Program-made: the position numbers and the translations under genes
Source: Yarrowia lipolytica
Taxonomy: Eukaryota > Ascomycota > Dipodascomycetes > Dipodascales
NCBI RefSeq assembly: GCF_001761485.1
Contig: NC_090774.1
Coordinates: 3,720,001 to 3,784,000, forward strand
DNA: 64,000 bases
Reading direction: 5' to 3'
The notes under the pieces: model-generated
The model's input: only the letters and a program-made list of their open reading frames with translations
The model's database searches: none
Told to the model about the DNA's origin: nothing
Shown: positions 21,940 through 33,755 of the stretch, in pieces
How positions within the stretch are numbered: the first letter of the stretch is position 1
Layout of the letters: every line of letters begins with the position of its first letter

Positions 21940-22143
21940 GTTGGTTGAGTGTGTCTAAAGACGTGATAGTTCGTGTACTATCATTAGTTTGGAGAGGAAG
22001 AGATATTGGAGTCGGAAAAGTTTATTGTAAATAAGGTTGCCTCACTCGGAAATGCATGACAAAGGCGGAGATTCTCTAGTCAAGTAGACACTGGGCATAG
22101 ATAAGGTTGGGGGGATACGGGAGATGAGCAGGGACGACGAACT

Positions 22144-22422
22144 CACGTGACAGCTAAACTAGGGGACCTTTTCCTAGTCGGGCGCCTCATTTAGGAGCCC
22201 CATCAGCCTCCCCCTACCTCCCAAACCACCTCTCGTCTCGACAAACCTAAATAACAAGCAATCCTGCATCCGTGAGCAAATTGAACGTCACGTGACCAAA
22301 TATGCAGGTGGCGGTATACAGGGTGATTAGTGATCGGTGTGATAGGGTCATGTGACGTCCAACGGCGAAATCACGTGAATCGGGACCAGGGGGGAGCCTG
22401 CTGGGCCAGTTATGGTCACGTG
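22144..22422. promoter_or_regulatory. Cluster of four CACGTG sites upstream of the copper-fist gene
   Basis: CACGTG at 22144, 22289, 22372 and 22417; three are TCACGTGA and two of these read GTCACGTGAC. The second and fourth lie in opposite orientation within a larger partly shared word (ACGTCACGTGACCA next to ATGCAGGT). Such sites are bound by bHLH factors (Cbf1/Pho4 class) in yeasts; which factor acts here is unknown. Confidence 0.6.
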
Positions 22423-23839
22423 ACGTACCTGCATAATCCATGCGTTGAGTGAAGGGGTGGGGGATGCTAGAGGCTGGAGGTGTGGTTTTCCAGTATTGCG
22501 GGGATCTGGGTAGATGGTTGTAAACCCTGGATCGAGAGGATCACGATGAGCTTTTCCAGTGTCAAAATCGTCTCTCTGTCAAGTTTTAGTCAAGTTTTAG
22601 ACAAGTTTTAGACAATTTTAGACAATTTTAGAAAAGTTTTCAGGTTCATGTCATCGGGCCATCATAAATACAAGTATTCGTACAAGTATTCGTCGGAGAC
22701 TGGATAACTTCTCGAGGTTGAGCAATTGGTGAGATCCAATCATGTCTACAAGTACTCGACTTCCTCCTGTTGGTGCCCACCTTGGCTCTTTGTTTCCGTG
22801 ATCTCCATTTGGACATGCAATATGACATCCGTATGTCTTGTCTAACAAGCGTTTATATGAGATTGCGTTAGCACGATCCCATGCATTGTTAGCGCCAACT
22901 TCAGACAATAGCTGTCATCGAGATACAAGTCCAAGTAGACCTGCTCAATGGTACAAGTACTGTAGAGTGGATCTCTCATTTCGAGTGCGTTAGCGTGCTC
23001 TTCTCAGCCATTTGAAACGCGGTCCGCATAGACAGAGAGGTGGAGGTAGAGTGGCGCCTCAACGATCAGAAAACGCGACAGTTGTAGGTACAAGTCGCTA
23101 CACCCGAGTCTGGCGCATCTTGTGAAATACCCTACAATGTTGTTATCGGCGCTCCTGTCTCTTTAATCATGTATTGACCCTTATCAACGCAATCTACAGA
23201 TGTAAAGAAGCGGTACCTGGCTGAAACAATCAGTTTGTACTTAGCGGTACTTGCACCGTAAATGTCCGCTCTGCTTGTTTTGGTACTGTAGGTAAAACAG
23301 CTAGGGGTGCCGGATACGACCTAAAGGCCCTTATTTCAGCCGACACGGTTCTGTTTTTTGTTTAATTACCTCCAACTCAAACGGACGTTCCATCCATTCC
23401 AACAATAGGCGGATACTTGTGTCTAACTGTGATGTTAAAGGGCCCGCGCAACTCTGTATCTATCTTCTATTGTTCGCGGCACGAGGTATAGTTACTTAGA
23501 GTACCATAGACACGATATCCACGCAGGCTCGAACGGCATTAGATTTCATATGGGCTGTTTTTGGTTTCTCCAAATGAAATTTCACGTGGAGCAAGAGTCA
23601 GTCTGATTGTGAGAGGCATGCATCGCCGTTCGAGAGCGGCTCAGACTGTTGTCGTAGCGACAGTCGGCCTCGATACCATTTAGTGGTATATTGCTCGCGA
23701 TTCAAAAGGCCCGAAATGCCGTCATGTCTTGGACCTTTGTTTCCCAAACCAGTATATTCGCTGCTTCTGTTGCTTTTAGTGTCTCATGACAATGCGATAA
23801 TTTGTTTCAGTTTGGCCAAAGTGAAATATACACAAAATT

Positions 23840-23875
23840 AAAAAACAAAAAACAAAAAACAAAAAACAAAAAAAA
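23840..23875. repeat. (ACAAAAA)n microsatellite
   Basis: About five 7-base units of ACAAAAA; poly(dA)-type low complexity. Confidence 0.9.
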
Positions 23876-25544
23876 CCGAACCGAAAAAACCAAGTCCACC
23901 GGTAGCCACAGAAAAAAAAGTCTGAAAATCGTTGCTCAGATCGCTCCCATGCCGTGCCAGCCCTGGTTTTGTGTTTCCACACACGAGGCTCACGTTCCGG
24001 AACGAGTACAGTAGTGCCAAATCTGATGGGGGTTAGCTGAATGTTGAGAGCAGAGTAAAAAGCCGAGTGAGCATGTAGGAGAGCCGAGTGACAGTGGCAG
24101 GCATTAATATCTCATCCAACAGACCAGGAAAGACGACATATCGAGGCATTATAGGCGGATCACTCCACCCAACAACTGTTCGTCTCTGTGAAACCTCTCT
24201 GGACCCCACTGCTTGTGGTACAATACGAGTGCTGCACTTTTCACTTTCATCCTTGGACACGCCATAAACAGTTTAATCACCGCACCTGTCCAAATCAACG
24301 CCCAACAGCAATAACAGGCCTTTTATGAGATCTCCGTTAATATCTCATTGTTATCTGTCATTGACTCAACAAGCCCGCGGTGTTTACTTATGCTACCCCG
24401 TATATCTCAGGTGAGAGTCTACTTGTACTGAATCGTACATACGAGCGTTTGGATTCTACAGGGTGGGCCTATAGGTGTTCAAATATGGTCAGTGTTCACA
24501 TAAGCCCGAGAGAGGGCCCCCAGTTTGTTGCCAAAGAGGAGTCACCAGTCGTCCCTCACAGATACAAACACGTGCAAAGTCCCTCAGCCGGGGCTAGAAA
24601 CGGACACTTTTCACGCCCATTTGCTGTGTATATGAAAGGCAATCTAGCATACGCGCTCGTAACAAGAGACTTCATTTCGGATATTGAGGGCAAGTGTCTT
24701 GGATAGCTGTACTAATGTGGATGGTAAATGAGGTAGGAGTTATGGAGATCAACTCGATTGGGGTGTGAGGTGTCTGATTAGGGAGAGGCGGGAGGGGTCA
24801 GAGATGAGAGTTTGGATCTTAACGGGTTTACTTGGCAGGTGCCAACTGGAGCGATCGAATTCGTAACAAATTCATCGCTGCAATTATTGTAGCTATCGAA
24901 GGGAACAACCGGTATAATAGGAAACTGATAATATCAAAATACAGGAAATTGCCCGGAAATTACGAACGTGTTAAAATATCATCAAAAAATCTGCAAACCA
25001 CCCAATAATATCATCACGTAAGATTCCATCACGATAGGAGCAAAAGTCTCTCAAGTGACCATTGTTTCTTCTTAGACCAAATAAAATGAGACCTCTTGAT
25101 GAGAAATATTGTCATGGATATCCCAACATCAAGAGTATCTTTCTACAATACACACGTCAGCCATAACAAGCATTTCATATTCATTAACAAATTACAACTA
25201 TCTCAACTCACATTACTTATCAACCCTACTTACCCGCCATGACTGAATCTAAGGTTCCATGTTCACGTGAGCGAAAAGAGCAGATCGGGCGGCATCCCCT
25301 AGGTGTTTAATAGTGGTGCCTAGAGTGGATTGAATAGAGATCTGAAAATTGGATATAAGATAAAATGGCCATTGGAGTATAAATCCGCTACTACGCCTCC
25401 TAAAAAGTCCCCATGACAGTTCCAAGATACTCATATACCATTTCCCCCAAAGGTTACCCTACCTCAACATAAAGTTTTACCGTGGTACAGTGAAAAATGA
25501 TATCTCAAATTACCACCAGCAGTATCACAAACACCACACACATC

Positions 25545-26321
25545 ATGTCGGACATTGAAGATAAGAAGGTGGAGAGTCTGGACTTCGACCCCTCTCTCAA
25601 GAAGAAGAAGAAGAAGAGCAAGCCTGCATTTGTGGAGGATGACGAGGTCTCCGAGGTTGCCGACAAGCTGGACGATCTCAAGACCTCTGCTGCCGCTGAC
25701 GATGTGGACGAGTTTGATTTCAAGAAGAAGAAGAAGAAGAAGAAGGCCCCTAGCGCTCTGTCCGAGTTCGACGAGGAGCTGGAGAAGGCTGGTGTCGACG
25801 AGGACCCCGTTGCCTCTGGAGAGAAGGTCACCTACACTCTTGACGGAGAGAAGGAGTTCACATACCCCGAGCTCCTGAGCCGATTTTTCGACATTCTGCG
25901 GGAGAACAACCCCGAGCTGGCCGGCGACCGGTCGTCCAAGTACAAGATTCCTCCTCCTCAGCTGCTGCGAGACGGAAAGAAGTCGATTTTCGCCAACATT
26001 CAGGAAATCGCCTCCAAGATGCACAGATCTCCCGAGCACGTGGCCATGTTCATTTTCGCCGAGTTGGGTACCTCCGGATCCACCGACGGAAACGATCGAC
26101 TTGTCATCAAGGGTCGATTCCAGCAAAAGGGTATGGAGACCGTTCTCAGACGGTACATTGTGGACTACGTGTCTTGCGCCACTTGCAAGTCCGTTAACAC
26201 CCGACTCACCAAGGAGAACCGACTCACCTTCCTGGACTGTAACTCGTGTGGATCCCGACGATCCGTCTCGTCCATCAAGACCGGTTACTCTGCCCAGATC
26301 GGACGACGAAAGAAGATGTAG
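25545..26321 (+). CDS. SUI3: Translation initiation factor eIF2 subunit beta
   Basis: 258 aa. The open frame begins 16 codons upstream, but ATG 25545 ([17 protein letters not shown], context catcATGt) is the clear start. Two lysine boxes are present (about residues 19-24 and 61-68; fungal and animal orthologues often have three), used for binding eIF5 and eIF2B. The conserved core follows from about 95 ([19 protein letters not shown]), then the helix-turn-helix region and the C4 zinc ribbon (CATC...CNSC). With eIF2 alpha and gamma it brings Met-tRNAi to the 40S subunit in the cytosol and influences start-codon choice. Slightly shorter than the 285-aa baker's yeast protein, mainly because one lysine box is missing. 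Confidence 0.97.
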   Translation: MSDIEDKKVESLDFDPSLKKKKKKSKPAFVEDDEVSEVADKLDDLKTSAAADDVDEFDFKKKKKKKKAPSALSEFDEELEKAGVDEDPVASGEKVTYTLDGEKEFTYPELLSRFFDILRENNPELAGDRSSKYKIPPPQLLRDGKKSIFANIQEIASKMHRSPEHVAMFIFAELGTSGSTDGNDRLVIKGRFQQKGMETVLRRYIVDYVSCATCKSVNTRLTKENRLTFLDCNSCGSRRSVSSIKTGYSAQIGRRKKM

Positions 26322-26938
26322 ACGACCCGTCTACACAGATAGAAAAAAGGAGAATGAATGGATTATTGATATTGCAAAGAACAGAAGCCGGATTCAAGGA
26401 CCATTTGACAAGACCATGACCTTTTTATTTGTGTGCCAAAGAACTGGGTTTACAGGATGTGTCCGGGTTGCGGGATGCAACAGTAGAACCCAGCTCGAAT
26501 TGTAGATAGACGCGTGTAGCGTTACTGAGACGTGACTTTTGACTCGAGCCATTGAGTGACAGTGACTTCCAGAACCGACTCTTGTAATAATTCTCAGTGT
26601 AGACCTTCATGTACCTGGAGATGTATCATACACTCACTATAGGTTTGGTTACAGTACGACCGTTACAGCGTATCATCTCCTAGAGAAGTGCAATATTGCA
26701 ATTCAGGAGTTTCCAAGCGTCCAATGATACTGTTCTTGGAGCCACAGGGACCCCGCCAACCATACTAATCATGTATGCTAGGACGATGACGCTACCGCTC
26801 TACCACCATCCATTCATATTCTCATGTAATTACATAATGCCATTCAAGCTCATAATGATCAATGAGCTGAAGTGTACCCAAAGGATTCGCCCGACATTAT
26901 ACGCGGCGCATGCATGCTGTTAAGGCGGTCAGATACGC
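26322..26938. other. Convergent intergenic region, eIF2 beta / striatin
   Basis: 617 bases between two convergent genes; I see nothing beyond 3' flanking sequence. Confidence 0.5.
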
Positions 26939-28682
26939 CTACCTCAAGCAACTATACACCCTTGCAACGCCGTCACTGGCACAGGTGGCAATATGGCCCT
27001 TCCATATCGACCCTTCCTTTCCAGCTGTCCATGTGACACTGGATGCTGTGGCCGGCGAATTGCAGGCAATCTGCTCTACCGGCTCCGTGGCTCCCACGGT
27101 CCAGATCTTGACTCCCAATGAAGCTCCCACAGACGCGAACATCTCTCCCGATGCTGGGTCGACACTGATGGACGACACAGCACCCTTATGGGCATCCACC
27201 TGCCACACCAGCCGTCCAGCTAGATCAAATGCTCGGATAACGCCGTCTCGGAAACCTGCCAGCAGCGTGAGCTCCTGGGTGGACGCGTGGGCTCCTCCTA
27301 CCATGGCCAGACATGTGACGCCGTTGTCCTCGCTGTTGTATGCGTCTTCAATCTTGTGGGTGACGAGTCCACTGCCCACGTCAATGAGGTAAATGTGAGC
27401 GTTCTCGTAGCCAACCACCAGCTTCGTGCCGTCCTTGTACAGCAGTACCGACGATGCCGACACAGGCTTGTTGGCAAACGTGTCTTCCGACAGATCGCTG
27501 TTTTCGTCCTGAGTGGCACGCTTGGGACCCTCAATGGAATGGAGCATGTCGTTGGTCTTGATACTCCAGATCTTGGTGGTGCCGTCGGTGGATGAAGACA
27601 CCAGCACAAAGTTGTCTTCGCTCACGTCCAGAGCCACAATGCCCTCTTTGTGCGCGTTGATGTGGAACAGCTCCGTGACCAAGTCCGACTGCCAAAAGCG
27701 CACCTTTTTGTCCACGCCGGCGGAGTAGAACATGCCCGACGACTCCGACGCCACCACGGAGGTGACTGTGCCCACGTGACCGGTGTACGTGCTATGCGAC
27801 TTGGACTCGTGTTTTTTGGCCTTCTCCAAACTCCATCGCTTGATGAGACCGTCTTCCGAGGCGGTCAACAAGGCGGTGGACGACTCGAATGACGACATGT
27901 TCAACGCGTTGTTGCCAGTGAGCTCGTGCTGCAGTTTCCAACTGGAAGTAGCGGAAGCATCTCCGTTTTGTGCTTGTGACACTGCTTGTGCCTGAACCGA
28001 CTGTGCTTGCGTTTGTGTTGTGGGCTGAGTCTGTGGTTGTGACTGCGAATGTGTCGTGGGTTGTGTTTGTGGCTGCGAGTGTGTCGTGGGTTGTGTCAGT
28101 TGTTGAGGCTGCTCTTGGACAGGAACACGAGGCACTTCTCGAATGTCGCGGGTGTCTCGCACGGCCTCTCTAGCAGCGGCCTCCCTGTCCTTGGCATCCA
28201 CATCCACATCGACAACATCAGGATGAAGCAGATACGAAACCTCCTCCAGACACTTGGAGAGATACTGCTGGCCCTCGACGAGTGGAGACGTGTCCAATGG
28301 TGGCAATTTGGGCACCTTGGCGTCCTCGCTCTTCAGCGCCTCCATGAGCATTTTGATTTCCTTCTCCTGGCTGGAATTGTGCGCCTTCAGCGACTTGTTT
28401 TCGCCCTCCAAGCGAGCTATGCGTGCCTTTGTGTTAGCTCAACGATTCTCGTTCCATCCCACCGCTCGTGTCGGCCAAAAGCCCCTCTTTCTCTCCGCAA
28501 CTCACCTTCATTTCCGCCCTCTCCAGCTCCCATTGTATTCTGTCCTTTTCGTTCCGCTGCCATTCGCGTTGTAGATACTTCATGACCCCTGTGTTAGTGG
28601 TGGGCGTTAAAAAAATGCGGAACGTGGATTTGTACTCACCTGGAAGAGTGTACTCTCCCATGGGCGGGGTTGATGACGCCAT
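26939..28682 (-). CDS. Striatin-family WD40 protein (STRIPAK scaffold), three exons
   Basis: Exons on the minus strand: 28682-28640, 28588-28506 and 28426-26939; joined they give 537 aa. Introns (51 and 79 bases) have GTGAGT donors and CTAACACAG / CTAACACAAAG acceptors, the Yarrowia style. Exons 1-2 encode a motif YTLPGVMKYLQREWQRNEKD running into WELERAEMK-ARIARLEGENK, which is the caveolin-binding and coiled-coil start of striatin. Residues about 60-110 continue the coiled coil and hydrophobic motif (QYLSKCLEEVSYLLHPD). A Gln/Thr/Pro-rich spacer of QPQTQPTTHS repeats covers about 135-200, then six or seven WD40 repeats to the end. Striatin (Far8 in baker's yeast, Pro11/HAM-3 in filamentous fungi) is the regulatory B subunit of PP2A in STRIPAK, acting in cell fusion, cytokinesis and TORC2 signalling. 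Taking the long exon alone would hide the N-terminus and suggest a plain WD40 protein. Confidence 0.88.
28427..28505 (-). other. Intron 2 of the striatin gene
   Basis: 79 bases, GTGAGT...CTAACACAAAG, phase 0, between codons for ...AEMK and ARIAR. Confidence 0.85.
28589..28639 (-). other. Intron 1 of the striatin gene
   Basis: 51 bases, GTGAGT...CTAACACAG, splits a Gly codon (phase 1) in ...TLPG|VMKY. Confidence 0.85.
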
Positions 28683-29592
28683 GCTGGTGATGATGGGTTG
28701 TGTGTCTGGGTGGTGTGTGGACACTACAAGGTGTCTTCTAGTCGTACGTATCAGAAGGACAGTTTGATGACCTCGCATATTACTAAACTGAAATAGGGTT
28801 TGCGCTTGTGGGGGGGTGCACGGAGGACCCGGACGCGTGTTCGATTCCCAACATGGCTGAATTAAACGAGATTGTTAGCTTGCACAATGAAAAATAAAAC
28901 AGGATACTGTACTTACTTGACTCCAACTTGTTCCAGTACAAGGATAGAACAAATATAGATGGTAGTTCTCCGAATGACTAATCAGACTATAAAAGACGTA
29001 CACAAACACCTCTCTTATCTCCACGGAAATATCGGCTGGTACATGTACTGGTGTACAATACAAACGAATCTGTCTGTTTCTGGAGACCTTATGATGACAC
29101 ACGTGGAGGAGGTGTCATCTGACAGACACCCCGGTTCAGTGTTGTTTCAGTCAAGTTTTCTTCTGGTTGGATCTGGGTGTAAAATTCCTGTAAAATTCCT
29201 TCCATAGCCATTCTACAGTATGTACTATTGTAATTCAGACTATCGTGAGACAATATTGTTAAGGATCGGTTAGTGAAGGGTATCTTATGGAGATAGATAC
29301 TTAGTCAAGCTTAACTAGTCAATTAAAATACATGACACATTTTACTTGATTTTACTCGGAACATATCGTACTGGCAGATAACACGCCGCCACCTGGTCTA
29401 CACCACTAAATGTACAAGTACCCACACCAATCCTATATTACATTATTAATAATGGCAGTTACGCCACTTGTTAGCCTCTTGGGTACTGACTGTCTTCGAT
29501 CCCGGACACAGATCAACATTTCATACCGTCTATACGCACAGCTGCGAACCAGCCGAACGTTGCAAATACTTGTAGCACACGTCAGTGCGCGG
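28683..29592. other. Intergenic region, 910 bases
   Basis: Promoter of striatin on one side and 3' flank of the 183-aa gene on the other. A GTTCGATTCCC word at 28847 resembles a tRNA B box but has no tRNA around it. Confidence 0.5.
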
Positions 29593-30144
29593 CTACTTGG
29601 TATTCTCCACCACCTTTCGCAGGGGCATGGCCCAGCTGCTGCTTCCGCTCTGTCGCAGCATGAACTGCACCAGCAGCTCCTTGGCGGTGCTGCCCTTGCC
29701 CTCATCTGCCAGGACCAGAGCATGGGACGCGATATCACGACACTCCTGGTCCAGACCGGGCAGAAGCTTTCGCAGCTTGACGCAGTAGTGGTCAAACTCG
29801 CGCTCGGGCAGCCCGTTGTCCTTCTTGAGCACCTTTTCCATCTGTGCCACCAGATCAGCCTCGGACACGTTGGTCTCGATGGCGTGCTCCTCCGGCTCAG
29901 CAGACACTCGCTTGGTCTCTCCGCTGGCCTTTCGGCTCCGGGGGACTCCGATGGGAGGAGGAGGTGGCAAAGAAGCCGAGCTGCTGAGGTTGGTGACTGA
30001 CGTGTTAGCAGACACAGAGGCCGACGAGCCGCCTAGGGAGGTGTTGGAAGTGTTGGAGCGCGAGTAGATGGGCTTGGAGAACATGTTGAGATCCAGATCA
30101 TTATAACCGGCGCCCTTGTACTGGGTCTGTGACGATTCGACCAT
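29593..30144 (-). CDS. Unrecognised 183-aa protein with proline-rich linker and helical C-terminus
   Basis: Begins at a true ATG (MVESSQTQYKGAGYNDLD). Residues 1-75 are Ser/Asn/Thr-rich and likely disordered, with a PPPPPIGVPRSRK segment (about 60-72) that could bind an SH3 or WW domain. Residues about 93-183 form a compact predicted helical domain (EADLVAQMEKVL..., LRKLLPGLDQEC, AKELLVQFMLRQ) ending in SWAMPLRKVVENTK. No signal peptide or membrane segment. Codon use is that of a normal gene. The C-terminal part looks conserved in style, but I cannot name the family. Confidence 0.72.
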   Translation of the reverse strand: MVESSQTQYKGAGYNDLDLNMFSKPIYSRSNTSNTSLGGSSASVSANTSVTNLSSSASLPPPPPIGVPRSRKASGETKRVSAEPEEHAIETNVSEADLVAQMEKVLKKDNGLPEREFDHYCVKLRKLLPGLDQECRDIASHALVLADEGKGSTAKELLVQFMLRQSGSSSWAMPLRKVVENTK

Positions 30145-30567
30145 GTTTAGAACTGTAGCAATGTGATATGTAAGAGACTATATGTATGTGCTTATTGGAT
30201 CAAGATGGTGACGTGTTGGCAACACGAGTGACCGTGCATGAGCCAAAAAGGTTAATATTGGAGTGACGTTTTTTTTTGGAGTCAGAAACAAGACTGCAGC
30301 AAAATCAGAATATACGTTGGTGGAGGTGTGAAAAACACGTATCTGTGGGATCAGAATAAATAGCTGTTCGATTCCGAGCCGGAGTAATTATTTTCGGTAA
30401 TATGTGGCGAATTTGGGCTTCCACATTAGCGTTACATTGTTGTGGATAATGTATAATGTCCCTGCTTATATTGTGAGCTTATTTGGGCGGTGTGGAATAT
30501 TTTATAATTATTTAATTAAAGGAAAATTTAAATTCCGTTCAATATAATGGCCGGAAAATTCAATTCC

Positions 30568-30607
30568 AAAAAATAAAAATAAAAATAAAAATAAAAATAA
30601 AAATAAA
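30568..30607. repeat. (AAAAAT)n microsatellite
   Basis: Six to seven 6-base AAAAAT units, 40 bases, in the promoter side of the 183-aa gene. Confidence 0.9.
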
Positions 30608-31038
30608 ACCAAAGAAAAACATAGTACCAAAAATGGCACCATCGGAGAACAGAAAAAAATCACGCCACGTTGACGCCTAAATCTGCTAATTTAGCCACGC
30701 CTCAGAGTGCTTCTCGAACCCAACGCACGCCAATTTAAACCGGTTGATGGCGGGTAGAAGGGGTTACGAGCCTCACAATTGCCCTAAATAGTCTGTGAAT
30801 ATTGCTTTTTTTTGAAGTTTTTTGAATTTTTTTTTTGATCTAAAACAGGAAGCGAGTCCCATTGCAGATAGAACCTCCGAGGACTGGGGATGCTAATGTA
30901 TGGTTGGGTCAACTGTAGTCCATGATTAGCTGGAATATTGGACAGATTCGGGCGTAGAAAAAAAAACCAACAATATCCAAACAATGCCGTGAGAATGGAC
31001 TCCAGCTTAGATCATTTCACTGGAGAGTGTACTTGTAG

Positions 31039-31118
31039 TTCGAGTACGAACTCGAGTACGAACTCGAAACTCGAACTCGAAAACTCGAACTCGAACTCGA
31101 ACTCGAACTCGTACTCGT
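31039..31118. repeat. CTCGAA / GAGTAC hexamer array
   Basis: About 80 bases built of GAGTACGAACTC and then CTCGAA units, ending GTACTCGTAG. The left and right ends are inverted with respect to one another (TTCGAGTACGA versus TCGTACTCGTA), so the strand can fold back on itself. Confidence 0.85.
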
Positions 31119-32158
31119 AGTAGGTAATGTCTGACAGTTGTATCTGAGACATTGGTGTGAGATTCCCGGACGTCACTCAGAATCATTATTCACACCACTG
31201 ATACGAAACGGACCACAGACTTGGCACGAACAGTGCGATTCACGGATACCAAACACGGTGTTGAATGGGCAAGTGGGCCTGACTGCAGATATCAGAAGAG
31301 CTACAAGTAGCTCGAAGAAAGATGATGACTGTTGTGGCCTGAAAGACAGATTGCAAGCAGGGACCGGGTCTGCCAAAAGTGACCGACAAAGAACGATATC
31401 TGCTACGGTACGGCACGTCCAGTACAAGAACGTACATATCGGTACCAATACGGTAGCTGCTAAACTAGCTGCGGTTGACAGCTCCAGCTGTCGCTACAAG
31501 TCCGTGCGTGGTGATGTTGGAGGGCTGGGAGGTGTCTGATTGAAGCGGGAATGGTCTCAGACGTCAGATTTAGCGGTTATTTGGGGCTATGTCGATGGGT
31601 CCAGGGGTTCAAGATTGTCAGTAACTGTGAATATCGGCCTACTTGCTCCTAGACAAGTTCCGCGTCTCTACGCCGCCGTTGGTGTTGGTGACAGCAGCTA
31701 TCAGTAGCTCTTCTTGGCGTCTCCGACCCTTCCCCAGCAGCTCCGATACTGGGCCCGACTAAAAGTGCTGATCGGACCATCTGACGTCGATTGACACCTG
31801 TGGCTAATTTGGGAGATGAGCCTTAGTGGTAGCAGGAGTTGGCGAGCGAGCTACTTATAGTGGCTTGTCTAGAATACGGTCCAAGTCGGGTCCGAACATG
31901 AACGAGGGGCCAGAAGAGAACAAGAAGAGATGAAGAGCATTAGACAAATGTCAGGGGAGCTTTCACTTCAAGTCAAAGCCAAAAGAATGCGGGCCTAGGG
32001 CTCGGCGGATCTCACACCAACACCCAGTCTTGGCAGACGTTTGTGGGGCTAGAAACGGCCCGTGATCGTGGGTGTCGTATCGGTGACACAAGTCTTCGTT
32101 CCGTGGGGGAGGGGAGCCACGAGAAAGCGGAATACGAGGACGATACGTCTGAGAATGG

Positions 32159-32189
32159 CGACGGATTGACGGATTGACGGATTGACGGT
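32159..32189. repeat. Short GGATTGAC tandem array
   Basis: Nearly four 8-base GGATTGAC units in a row. Confidence 0.85.
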
Positions 32190-33755
32190 TGTTGGCATAA
32201 TGTGACGTTGGCGACATTTTGACAGCTGACGGCTGGCATTGACAGGACAATGATGAAGCTGCAATGACACAACAATGAGCGAGGCTGGGGTTTGACAGAC
32301 GCAACAATAGAAAGACTTATCTGTATGCAAGTCCAGGTCAGATTTGTCATAGACAAGGCTCCAAACACTGACGACAAACTGACGGACATTCAAGCGCCGT
32401 CTCGTACTTCACTCCTGGAAACAGAGACTGACAGGCTTGATACACGGCATCAGAGAGCCGCATTTGCTCTCTAAGTGAACTGCTGGAGATTCCTTCACTT
32501 CTCCAGCCCACACCAACAACCGTTTCTTTTTGCCACGCGGAAAGCGGAGTGGACGGGACCGAAAGATGATAGACAAGCTAGCGAGGAAAAGCAAAGGCAG
32601 CCGAGGACTAGACTAGATCGGGGCGGGCGAAAATTGTTTACAACAACTCTGTCCTTGCGCGCTTCAGGTTTGGACTAAATCAACCTACAAGAGTGTCTAC
32701 TGGACCGTATATATGAAATGACATCATCGTGTGACGCTGTCAAACGTCATAAAAGCGGTTGACGTCTTCGGTAGCCGTTCCACAGACTTCTAGACGGGAA
32801 AAAAAGGGGGGTTAGCCGCGGTGGTATGGTGCCAAATCGCTTGTCACTTTGACACAATGAAGATATTCGATTCAGTCGATACCATGGCCGTCAACTTTCT
32901 TGTCCGACCTCTCAACTTTGTATCTATGTCTCAGGACGGAGTGTTGGTCCATCCAGCCCCTACCAGTTCCGTGGTGATGTTGAAAGGGCTATTTTTATCC
33001 AGATCAGAGGGTCACTGGAGCTTGAATAGGATCCACAAGAAGTTCAAAGGACTTTACTGGTGTTTCTTTTGTCCGAGAACTTCAACAACTCCGTCTGGTG
33101 TCTCCAAGATAGATTCTGGTGCTCTCCACGCCTATACATCTCCAAGTACTGTACACCACAAACACCTTCCGGGTGGTTGCTTACAGTTTCAATAGGCGAC
33201 CGCTTGATTTCGGCAAATCTACACCTGCCAGCTACGCATATTGCAGGAAGCAGCATCATGGAATGGACTGTATAGCCATAAGACAAGAATGCTCTGGAGA
33301 AATCGTCCGATTTTGCTGCACTAAGACACCAATAAGTGCTGGCGAGTGTGGATTGCGATATTGAAGTGTTGACTCGAAGAGACAGCTGCCTGTCAAGTTG
33401 ATTGTTAGCTCCTTGGCATACAGATGCAAGAAATGAGAGTGGCCATACGGCGGCAGTTAGCATAAGATACTACTTGTAGGAGAGAGCGCTCACCACCAGC
33501 TAAATTTAGGACCCTGGCTGTCTATTTACATTTTTGCACCCTGTTGGCTGCCTAGCTATGCGGCCAGTCAGCCCGCTGGACATGTGTTTGGCATGTGTTT
33601 GGTGCAGGGAGAACCGCGATGGTGACCGTCCAAGCAATTACCCGTTTGGACCAGAAGAGTAAAGAGCGACATTTGCAAAAGAAACGCGCTGAAAAAGCAA
33701 CTCCAGCGATGAGGAACTGAGAGTCTGAAGTCTCTGGACGAGGAGTGGAGGGGGG

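Larger units (their letters stand above)
21940..25544. other. Long intergenic region, copper-fist to eIF2 beta
   Basis: 3.6 kb. Holds the CACGTG cluster, many ACAAGTAC words (22671-22960, 23086, 24419), an A-rich (ACAAAAA)n stretch at 23840-23875, and an isolated coding-like start at 25239. No full gene recognised. Confidence 0.5.

Noticed and set aside
24380-24706. 108-aa plus-strand frame
   Set aside because: No ATG start at its head and no family; left as intergenic.
28835-28865. GTTCGATTCCC resembling a tRNA B box
   Set aside because: The flanking five bases on each side do not pair as a T stem, and no D arm, anticodon arm or acceptor stem is found.
31820-31915. TTAGTGGTAGC followed by GGGTCCGAAC, like tRNA A and B boxes
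   Set aside because: Spacing is possible but no arms fold; the acceptor ends do not pair.
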